Shown one piece after another: positions 8,258-15,341 of a stretch of DNA of 64,000 bases. The notes under the pieces were generated by a model. It was not told the origin of the DNA. It saw only the letters and a program-made list of their open reading frames with translations, and ran no database searches. Numbering within the stretch: the first letter of the stretch is position 1; each line of letters begins with the position of its first letter. Both the position numbers and the translations under genes were made by a program. The stretch lies in assembly GCA_937934295.1 (NCBI GenBank), contig CALHAI010000004.1:1-64000 (forward strand), in the 5' to 3' direction. Source of the stretch: an uncultured Blastocatellia bacterium. GTDB taxonomy: Bacteria > Acidobacteriota > Blastocatellia > HR10.

Positions 8258-8406
8258 GAAGGGCCAACGCCCTTCCGCCAAGAAGGGAGCAAAAAACATG
8301 AAAGGAGCTTTGAAGACACCTTGCCACAAGATTGTTCCCCCTTCCTCGAACCGGAAGGGGTGGGATATGGTTCCGCCAAGAGATCGGGAGCCAATCCCCG
8401 ATCTCT
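8258..8406 (+). promoter_or_regulatory. Structured leader of the helicase gene: three strong hairpins
   Basis: Hairpin 1: GAAGGGC/GCCCTTC (8258-8264/8269-8275), extended by GGCG/CGCC. Hairpin 2: CCCCTTCC/GGAAGGGG (8338-8345/8353-8360). Hairpin 3: AGAGATCGGG/CCCGATCTCT (8379-8388/8397-8406), a perfect 10-bp stem ending at the base before the AGGAGG (8407-8412) of the helicase gene. None has a U tract, so translational rather than transcriptional control is more likely. Confidence 0.5.
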
Positions 8407-8408
8407 AG
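8298..8408 (+). CDS. Possible 36-residue leader ORF upstream of the helicase
   Basis: ATG 8298 is preceded by GAAGGGAG (8282-8289) at 8-nt spacing. It encodes 36 residues beginning MKGALKTPCHKIVPP and ends at TAG 8406-8408, which overlaps the helicase ribosome-binding site AGGAGG. Ribosomes translating it would open hairpins 2 and 3 of the leader, so it could couple translation to the helicase. The residues HKIVPP and GWDMV faintly recall DUF2188-like small proteins but this is too weak for a call. Confidence 0.35.
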   Translation: MKGALKTPCHKIVPPSSNRKGWDMVPPRDREPIPDL

Positions 8409-8418
8409 GAGGATGACT

Positions 8419-11400
8419 ATGGATAGGGAAGAATGGATGTCTGTGACGCGCGAGAAGACGAGGCAGCTTTTTCGATTCCTCAAAGAATACGCGGCCATTC
8501 GCTTCCCTTACGTCCGCGACCTGAATGAGATTCGCTGGAAGCTCTCGCTGGACGAGTTGCCTCAGCATTCCGGCATCACCGTGCTTCGCATCACGGCCGA
8601 TGACGAGCGAGAAGGCGATGAGAACGATGGCCCGACAATTCTCATACGCATCCGCCGGCCGCGCCTTTCTCGACCGCCCGAGCGTCCGCCTGCTCTCCGA
8701 GACTGGCTGGAGGGTGCGCCTGACGATCCCTTCAGGGAGCCTGCAGTACTCGCTGAGCGGAGCATCCCCGGCTCGGATGGCATGACGCACATCGAGCCTT
8801 TTGAGGCAGATCCCACCCGAGTTCAAGCTTGGCACGCGTGGCTGGGGCGCTGGCGGAATTGGGCCCAGCAGGAGCGGCCGGCCCGCGAGGCGATGAAGGT
8901 TTACGAGTGGTTTTACGAGCTTCATGGCGAGCTACAACGCGAAGGGGAACGCTACGAACTGCTCCTGGCCGATGGCATCCTCTTCTGGCGGTGGGAGCAG
9001 GGGGCCATTCATTTCCCTGTGATCATGCTGCCCGTGCAACTGGAGTTCAGGCCGGATGTCCCCGAGTTCATCATCCGGGAGACCGACCGCAACCCCGACC
9101 TCCATACAACCATTCTGCGCGACGCGCCGCTCAGCAACCCGGCGGTGCTTTCTTCCATCCACGAGGAGATCAGACATGGCGCCTCGTTCCTCCATCCCCT
9201 TGAGGGGCCCGATACGACCGCGTTTCTCAAGAGTCTGGCGCGTCGCCTTGCTCCCGATGGCGAATTCACCGATGAGCCCATCGAGCCGCAGAAGATCTCC
9301 GGTCCTCACCCGCTGCGGATCTGGCGCTCGCCCCTGTTGCTGCTTATGCCGCGCACGCAAGGCTATGCGCGTGCCGTCGAGCGCGTGCTCGCTGACCTCG
9401 ATCGGCGCGCTGATCCCCCGGCAGCTTTGTGCCCGGTCGTGGGCGTTCAGCCTCCGGCAGTGAGAGCTGCCTCCTTCGATTCGCATCCTGCGAGGGACGA
9501 TCTCGATCTCTTGCGGGAGGTCTTTTTCATCAAGCCCTGGAACCGTGAGCAACTGCAAATTGCCGCGCGCCTCAACCGATATGGGTGCGTTCTCGTCCAG
9601 GGTCCTCCGGGGACAGGCAAAACCCATACGATCGCCAATCTGATCGGCCATCTGCTGGCCGAGGGCAAGTCGGTGCTCGTCACCGCCCACACATCAAAAG
9701 CGTTGCGCGTCGTGCGCGAGTATATCCCCGAACCGCTGCGCCCGTTGGCCATCTCCGTGCTGGATGACGACCTGGCCAGCCGCCGGCAGTTGGAAGAGGC
9801 CGTCCACGCCATCATAAGCCGGTTGAACGATGACGCCGGCGATCTCCACCACCAGGCAGATAGGCTGACAACGCAGCGAGAGCATCTGCTCCAGGAAATC
9901 GCACGGCTTCGAACCGAGCTGGTCGAAGCCATCGGCAGCGAATATCGCTCGGTTGTGATCGCGGGCCGCGAATACCCGCCGTCGGAAGCAGCCCGTCGCA
10001 TCGCGGAAGGCGGAGGCCGGGATGACTGGATTCCGGAACCCATTGAGCCGGGAGCGCCCTTGCCGCTCAGCCCGACGGAACTCGCCGAACTCTATCGGCT
10101 CAATCGTGACTTGCCCAAGAGGGAGGAACACGAACTGCGCGGCGTCCTTCCCGATCCAAAGACGCTTCTTGGTCCGAGCGAATTTGAGGAGCTGAGCAGT
10201 CTCCTGCGCCTATCACCGGATGGTCACCGCGCTGAGTGGTGGGAGCGTGAGCCCACAGTAGAGGACATTCCTGCTCTCCAGGAAATGGCAAGGGCAGCAC
10301 GCGAGCTGGGCGAGCTTCTTCTGGCTGCGGAGCCCTGGGAGCTGACTCTCGTCGAAGAGGGTGAGCCGTCTCTGTTTGACGAGCACCTCTTGGGACCTTC
10401 CGAAGCCCTTGTGCAATTTGAGCGGTCTGCCTCCGGCCTCCTCATTGCGCATCAACCGTCCCTTCCTCCCCGGGGAACTTGGGAAGAGCATGAGCAAATG
10501 GCGAACGAACTGGCTGAGATGGCGAAGCGACGAGGAGGACGACTCTCATGGTGGGATACTGTGTGGAACCGCCGGCATCGTCGGTGGATCGGTTCTGCAC
10601 ACGTCACCACCGGACGCCCCAAAACCGTCGAGCACTTTCAGGCGCTGGCAGCAGAGGCGGCGATCCAAAAACGACGCCGGCAGCTCCGCAGCGCTTGGAC
10701 GCATCTCATCACTCAGCGCGGCGGTCCTTCAGCCGATGATCTCGGTCCGCAGCCCGGGCACATGATTCTCCGGCGTGCTCCGCGCATTCGCCGATTGCTG
10801 TCGGTGAAGGAGGAGATCCGTTGCCTGCGGGAGAAGCTCCGTCCCTTCGGCTTCAACTGGGATCGCACCTGCGGAGGACCCACGCTGCAGCGGGATGCGG
10901 AACATGAGCTGCGCGGACTGGGGAAGTTTCTGTCGGACGCCTTGCCCAAGGGTTTGAACGCGATGATCCTCGTCGTCCGTCAGCGCGATGCGGAGCGGCG
11001 AATCAAGGAGGCGAAAAATCGCCTCGGTGATCGTGCTCCCGGCACGGCCGTCGCAGCCGTCAAAGACGCGCTCGAACGTCAAGACGCAGCCGCCTATCGC
11101 ACGGCTTACGCGCGGCTCTGCGAGCTGTGTGAAAAACACGGTTACCTTCGACGTCGCGAGGCGTTGCTCGAACGGCTCTCCCAATTCGCTCCGGCCTGGG
11201 CCGAAGCCATTCGCGCGCGACGCGACCTGCACGGAGGTGATACGCTGCCGGGCGATCCCGAAGCCGCCTGGCTCTGGCGACAACTGCATCAGGAGCTTGT
11301 CCGTCGCTCCAAGGTATCCGTTCAGGAGCTTCAAAACCGGTTGGAGCAATGCATGGAGCAGCTCTACCGTATCACCCAGCAACTTGTCGAATGCCGCACC

Positions 11401-13509
11401 TGGGCCCACCGGATTGAGAAGACTGGACAGGCGCAAAAGCAGGCGCTCGTCGGCTGGTACAATACCATACGACGGTTAGGCAAGGGGACAACTCGCTCTG
11501 CACCACGACTTCGGGAGGAAGCTTCGCGACTCCTCGCACAAGCCAAAGAGGCCGTGCCCGTCTGGATCATGCCGCTTGCGCGCGTGGCCGAACAGATAGA
11601 TCCCACCACCACGCGCTTCGATGTGGTCATCGTGGACGAGGCGAGCCAATGTGATCTCCTCGGCCTCCTCGCTCTCTACATCGCCGACCAGGTGATCGTC
11701 GTCGGCGATCACGAGCAGGTCAGCCCCGAGGGCGTGGGTCAGGAACTGCGCGCCATCGAGCAGCTTCAGGCCGAATATCTTCGCGACATCCCCAATGCCC
11801 ACCTCTACGATGGCAGGCGCTCCATTTATGACCTCGCGCGGGAATCGTTCGGCGGCGCGCTCATGCTGACCGAACACTTCCGCTGCGTGCCCGAGATCAT
11901 CGCCTTCAGCAACAGGCTCTGCTACCGCGGTCGCATCCGTCCGCTGCGAGAATCGAGCCGCGTCCGGCTCAAACCCGCCGTGGTCCCATATCGGGTGAGG
12001 GGTACGGCTCACGCGAAGGTGAACGAGGAGGAAGCCGAGACGATCGCCGCGCTCATTCGCGCCATGCTGCAACACCCGGCTTACGAAGGAAAAACCATCG
12101 GCGTCGTCTCCCTGGTGGGCGGGGAGCAGGCCAAGTTCATCGAACGCTTGGTTCGCCGGGCGTGTCTGGATGATCCGGCGTTTGAGCAAGAGCTGGAGAA
12201 GCGTCGGTTCCTCTGCGGCACCTCGGCTCAGTTCCAGGGCGATGAACGGGACGTCGTGCTCATCTCCCTTGTGGATAGCCCAAGACCGGAAGGTCCTCTG
12301 CCTTTGCGCAACGATGACCGGTTCAAGCAACGCTTCAACGTCGCCGCCAGCCGGGCGCGAGATCAACTCTGGGTCGTCTACTCGCTCGATCCCACTGCCG
12401 ATCTCAAAGAAGGCGATCTCCGCCGAGAGTTGATCCATTTCGCGCTGCAAGCCTATAAGGACCCCGAAGGTCTCCTTCATAGCGCCGATGAACAAGCCCG
12501 GCGAACCGAATCGCCTTTCGAGCGCGAAGTGCTGGAGTGGCTGAGCGAGCGCGGTTATCGAGTGCGCACCCAATGGCCCGTCGGATCCTACCGCATTGAC
12601 CTCGTGGTGGAAGGCGAGCACGGTCGCGTCGCCATCGAGTGCGATGGGGACCGGTGGCACCCGATTGAGAAAATCCCCGAGGACTTGGAGCGACAGGCCG
12701 TGCTCGAACGTCTGGGCTGGCGCTTCCTCCGCATCCGAGGATCCGAGTTCTACCGCGATCGCGAAGCCACCATGGCGCGCGTCGTGCGCGAGCTGGAACG
12801 ATTGGGCATCCGACCGAGAGGGAGATTCTCCGGTCCAGAAGACGAAGACGCACCGCTGCACCCGCTCGCCGAGGAGATCACCCGAATGGCCGAGCGCATC
12901 AAAGCGGGCGAACGACCGGAGGCCGTAGCCTCACGCCTGCCGGTTCCCTCAGAGACGAGCGCGCCTGACCTATTTGTCACAACTCCCCAGGCGGTAGCTC
13001 CGCTGCACCGCAAATCCGAGCCGAGTATCCGACCTTCCTCCGACAATGGGGGCCGCGCCGTAACCGCTCAATCCCCTGTGCCTTTCCCCTCACCTTCGGA
13101 GGCGTCAGAGCACTCCCTTTTTGAGCAGGAATCGCGCCCGCCAGCACCCCTGAGCAAAGACGAGCGCGAGGAGTTGCGCGCCCCGTTGCTGCGGGAGCGC
13201 GATCGCCTCTATGAGGAGCTTCAGGAGGTGAAGCACCGAATCCGCACCTCGGAGTTCTCTTTGGCACGCGAGTTGGCAGCTCAACGATACAGCTCCCTCA
13301 CAAGCAAGCTTCAATCGGTCGAAGACGTCCTTCGCCGGCTCGACACCGACGACTACGGCATCTGCGTGCAGTGCCATCAGCCCATCCCAATCGAGCGGCT
13401 GCGCGCGTTGCCCTCGGCACAGCACTGCGTCGAATGCCAGAAGAGGGTGGACGCTGGAAGCGTGCGAGAGCCGAATGGGGCAGGGACAAGAAGAAAGAGG
13501 CGATTGTAA
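8419..13509 (+). CDS. SF1 (Dna2/NAM7-like) helicase fused to a PD-(D/E)XK nuclease and a DksA-type zinc finger
   Basis: 1696 residues from ATG 8419, chosen because AGGAGG (8407-8412) is 6 nt upstream; ATG 8413 abuts that site. Residues 1-380 form an N-terminal domain of unknown type. Walker A is GPPGTGKT with Lys401. Walker B is VIVDEAS with Asp1073-Glu1074, so about 670 residues of helical insertion separate them. Later motifs LTEHFRC, QFQGDERDVV and FNVAASRARDQLWVVYS complete the SF1 core. Residues about 1370-1470 are a Vsr/DUF559-like nuclease: Asp1394 (YRIDLVV), Glu1407 and Asp1409 (AIECDG), then WH. The last 120 residues are a coiled coil plus a DksA/TraR zinc finger (Cys1649, Cys1652, Cys1670, Cys1673). 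Helicase-Vsr fusions occur in prokaryotic defence loci, so a role against foreign DNA is the leading inference. The DksA finger may bind RNA polymerase or only be structural. Confidence 0.88.
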   Translation: MDREEWMSVTREKTRQLFRFLKEYAAIRFPYVRDLNEIRWKLSLDELPQHSGITVLRITADDEREGDENDGPTILIRIRRPRLSRPPERPPALRDWLEGAPDDPFREPAVLAERSIPGSDGMTHIEPFEADPTRVQAWHAWLGRWRNWAQQERPAREAMKVYEWFYELHGELQREGERYELLLADGILFWRWEQGAIHFPVIMLPVQLEFRPDVPEFIIRETDRNPDLHTTILRDAPLSNPAVLSSIHEEIRHGASFLHPLEGPDTTAFLKSLARRLAPDGEFTDEPIEPQKISGPHPLRIWRSPLLLLMPRTQGYARAVERVLADLDRRADPPAALCPVVGVQPPAVRAASFDSHPARDDLDLLREVFFIKPWNREQLQIAARLNRYGCVLVQGPPGTGKTHTIANLIGHLLAEGKSVLVTAHTSKALRVVREYIPEPLRPLAISVLDDDLASRRQLEEAVHAIISRLNDDAGDLHHQADRLTTQREHLLQEIARLRTELVEAIGSEYRSVVIAGREYPPSEAARRIAEGGGRDDWIPEPIEPGAPLPLSPTELAELYRLNRDLPKREEHELRGVLPDPKTLLGPSEFEELSSLLRLSPDGHRAEWWEREPTVEDIPALQEMARAARELGELLLAAEPWELTLVEEGEPSLFDEHLLGPSEALVQFERSASGLLIAHQPSLPPRGTWEEHEQMANELAEMAKRRGGRLSWWDTVWNRRHRRWIGSAHVTTGRPKTVEHFQALAAEAAIQKRRRQLRSAWTHLITQRGGPSADDLGPQPGHMILRRAPRIRRLLSVKEEIRCLREKLRPFGFNWDRTCGGPTLQRDAEHELRGLGKFLSDALPKGLNAMILVVRQRDAERRIKEAKNRLGDRAPGTAVAAVKDALERQDAAAYRTAYARLCELCEKHGYLRRREALLERLSQFAPAWAEAIRARRDLHGGDTLPGDPEAAWLWRQLHQELVRRSKVSVQELQNRLEQCMEQLYRITQQLVECRTWAHRIEKTGQAQKQALVGWYNTIRRLGKGTTRSAPRLREEASRLLAQAKEAVPVWIMPLARVAEQIDPTTTRFDVVIVDEASQCDLLGLLALYIADQVIVVGDHEQVSPEGVGQELRAIEQLQAEYLRDIPNAHLYDGRRSIYDLARESFGGALMLTEHFRCVPEIIAFSNRLCYRGRIRPLRESSRVRLKPAVVPYRVRGTAHAKVNEEEAETIAALIRAMLQHPAYEGKTIGVVSLVGGEQAKFIERLVRRACLDDPAFEQELEKRRFLCGTSAQFQGDERDVVLISLVDSPRPEGPLPLRNDDRFKQRFNVAASRARDQLWVVYSLDPTADLKEGDLRRELIHFALQAYKDPEGLLHSADEQARRTESPFEREVLEWLSERGYRVRTQWPVGSYRIDLVVEGEHGRVAIECDGDRWHPIEKIPEDLERQAVLERLGWRFLRIRGSEFYRDREATMARVVRELERLGIRPRGRFSGPEDEDAPLHPLAEEITRMAERIKAGERPEAVASRLPVPSETSAPDLFVTTPQAVAPLHRKSEPSIRPSSDNGGRAVTAQSPVPFPSPSEASEHSLFEQESRPPAPLSKDEREELRAPLLRERDRLYEELQEVKHRIRTSEFSLARELAAQRYSSLTSKLQSVEDVLRRLDTDDYGICVQCHQPIPIERLRALPSAQHCVECQKRVDAGSVREPNGAGTRRKRRL

Positions 13510-13578
13510 GGAGATTTTTCTGTTGCCTCGGCCGTGAGGCCGGGGGATAATAACCGCCGATGCCTCACCTGCTGACAG

Positions 13579-14109
13579 ATGAGCGGGTTGTCCTCGCAGG
13601 TGGGCAGCGTGGCGCTTTACTTGGGCGCCGAGGCGCGGGAGGAGAACGTCAAGGGGGAGTCGCTCGATCGTTACCGGTTCGTGCATTTTGCGGGGCATGG
13701 GCTGCTCAATGAGAATGCGCCGCAGTATTCAGGTCTTGTGCTGACGTTGCCTTCGGCCTTTCGGGATGCCCGTGAGGATGGAGTGCTGCAGGTGTACGAG
13801 GTCTTCAACCTCAAGTTGAATGCGGAGCTGGTCGTACTCTCAGCCTGCGAGACGGGCTTGGGGAAGCAGCTACGGGGTGAGGGAATGATCGGATTCGGGC
13901 GTTTTTCTACGCCGGAGGCGGTCCTCGTCAGCTTGTGGAAGGTTGCGGACGTTTCGACGGCGGAGTTGATGGTGCGGTTCTATCGGCACCTGAAGGCGGG
14001 GAGGGGGAAGGCCGAAGCGTTGCGGCACGCGCGGCTGGAGTTGCTTGAGCAGGGGCGATTCGTGCATCCCTTTTATTGGGCTCCGTTTGTCTTGGTGGGG
14101 AAATCGTGA
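13579..14109 (+). CDS. CHAT-domain caspase-like protease remnant
   Basis: 176 residues. The catalytic pair of CHAT proteases is present: His40 in HFAGHG and Cys90 in SACETG; the C-terminal SLWKVADVSTAELMVRFYRHL is also typical. CHAT proteins usually carry TPR repeats and a larger N-terminal region, which are missing; an in-frame TGA sits 6 nt upstream of the ATG. Bases 13560-13594 in another frame read PHLLTDERVVL, like a conserved CHAT upstream segment. Within the core, the usual RAFFYAG stretch is encoded out of frame at 13896-13916, implying paired small deletions. I judge it a decaying gene, although the last open segment is intact. Its position next to the helicase fits a worn defence region. 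Confidence 0.72.
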   Translation: MSGLSSQVGSVALYLGAEAREENVKGESLDRYRFVHFAGHGLLNENAPQYSGLVLTLPSAFRDAREDGVLQVYEVFNLKLNAELVVLSACETGLGKQLRGEGMIGFGRFSTPEAVLVSLWKVADVSTAELMVRFYRHLKAGRGKAEALRHARLELLEQGRFVHPFYWAPFVLVGKS

Positions 14110-14225
14110 ACGCGAATGGCGACGCCAGCGGCTGCGCCGTCTCCCGGAGGATTCGCCTTCAGGTGGCTCAACGGAGCTTGTTCCTCCGACCCGCTCGCTT
14201 GCACCGATCCGCACATGCCGGGCGG

Positions 14226-15341
14226 TCATTCGTAGATCAAGGCCTGAACCGGATCTTGAAGCGCGGCGCGCAAGGCCGGATAGAGCGCGCCGACGGCGCT
14301 GCTCACCAGTCCTGCGGCGATCATCGCCAGGATCCATCGCAGCTCCATCTCCACGCGAAGGGGCGTGAGCCCATCCAGCAGCAGCTTCAGAGCGAAGGAA
14401 AGGCCGAGAGCCAGCAGAATCCCCAGGCCACTGATCACAAGCGCTTGTTTCTCGATGAGCGCAGCGATGAAGGCTTTTGACGCTCCCAGGCTCTTCAGGA
14501 TGCCGATCTGGCGCGTTTGCTCCCGCACGGTCGTGTACATGGTGAGCGTGACCAGGAGCGCGCTCACGATGGCGGCGACCAGGAGCATGGCCGTGAGAAA
14601 ACCGGCGATCAGCGGATTTCCATCGGCGTACAGGCGAGGGAGATCGCGCGTGAGGAGGACCTGTCGGTCGGGGAGCCGTCGCTGCAGTTCGGCGGCGATC
14701 GCCTCCTGATCCTCTGCGCGCGCGCACTTGATGAGGAAGGCCGATCCGCGCCCCGGAGCGGCGAGCGCCTGTTGCATCGTCTCCAGGGGGATCTTGATGC
14801 GCGGGCCAAGCGGCGGTTCATAGATGCCGACGATGCGGAACGGCCGGCCGAAGAGCTCAATCGGGTCGCCGACCTTCGCCCGTTGGGAGCGCGCCCGCAC
14901 GATGTCAATGAGGGCCTCGTCTCCCCCTTTCAGGCCGCGTCCTTGGACCACGCGCAAACCCGTGAGCCGCGCATACTCCGGATATTTCACCCCTTCGACA
15001 AGCCGGAGATCGAGTCCCCGTCCCGTCGGCTGCAAATACTGGCCGACCAGGGTGAGTCCTCGAACGCCGGGGACTTCGGCGATCGTCCTCGCGAGCGCCT
15101 CCGGCAGAGTAAGCACTGCGCTGCTTGGAGTGAGTCCCACCGCCCCACGCTCGCGCACGAGGATCTCCACGCCCACGCTCGCATCGCGCCGACCCCGTTC
15201 TTTCAAAATTCCGCGCACGAGTCCCCCGATCATCACCACCAGCAGCATCACCGCCGCGATGCCGAGGATGCTCGCCATCGTGCGCCGCGGATGATGTAGA
15301 AGCAGGCTCAGGACCAGATTATCGCGCCAGCGATCGCTCAT
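14226..15341 (-). CDS. FtsX/MacB-type ABC transporter permease
   Basis: 371 residues. One membrane helix near residues 20-45, a periplasmic domain of about 200 residues, then three helices at the C-terminus (around residues 245-270, 295-325 and 335-360) give the standard FtsX-like layout used by lipoprotein, macrolide and DevC-type exporters. The C-terminal motif ILKSLGASKAFI is characteristic. Its start overlaps the end of the upstream alkaline-phosphatase-like gene by 23 nt, so it is third in a minus-strand operon. No ABC ATPase gene is present in the operon or in the 14 kb to the left, so the partner must be encoded elsewhere. Substrate unknown. Confidence 0.85.
   Translation of the reverse strand: MSDRWRDNLVLSLLLHHPRRTMASILGIAAVMLLVVMIGGLVRGILKERGRRDASVGVEILVRERGAVGLTPSSAVLTLPEALARTIAEVPGVRGLTLVGQYLQPTGRGLDLRLVEGVKYPEYARLTGLRVVQGRGLKGGDEALIDIVRARSQRAKVGDPIELFGRPFRIVGIYEPPLGPRIKIPLETMQQALAAPGRGSAFLIKCARAEDQEAIAAELQRRLPDRQVLLTRDLPRLYADGNPLIAGFLTAMLLVAAIVSALLVTLTMYTTVREQTRQIGILKSLGASKAFIAALIEKQALVISGLGILLALGLSFALKLLLDGLTPLRVEMELRWILAMIAAGLVSSAVGALYPALRAALQDPVQALIYE

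Noticed and set aside
13526..13545. Hairpin CCTCGGCC/GGCCGGGG after the helicase gene as a terminator
   Set aside because: Stable stem with GTGA loop but no U tract follows; termination not supported.
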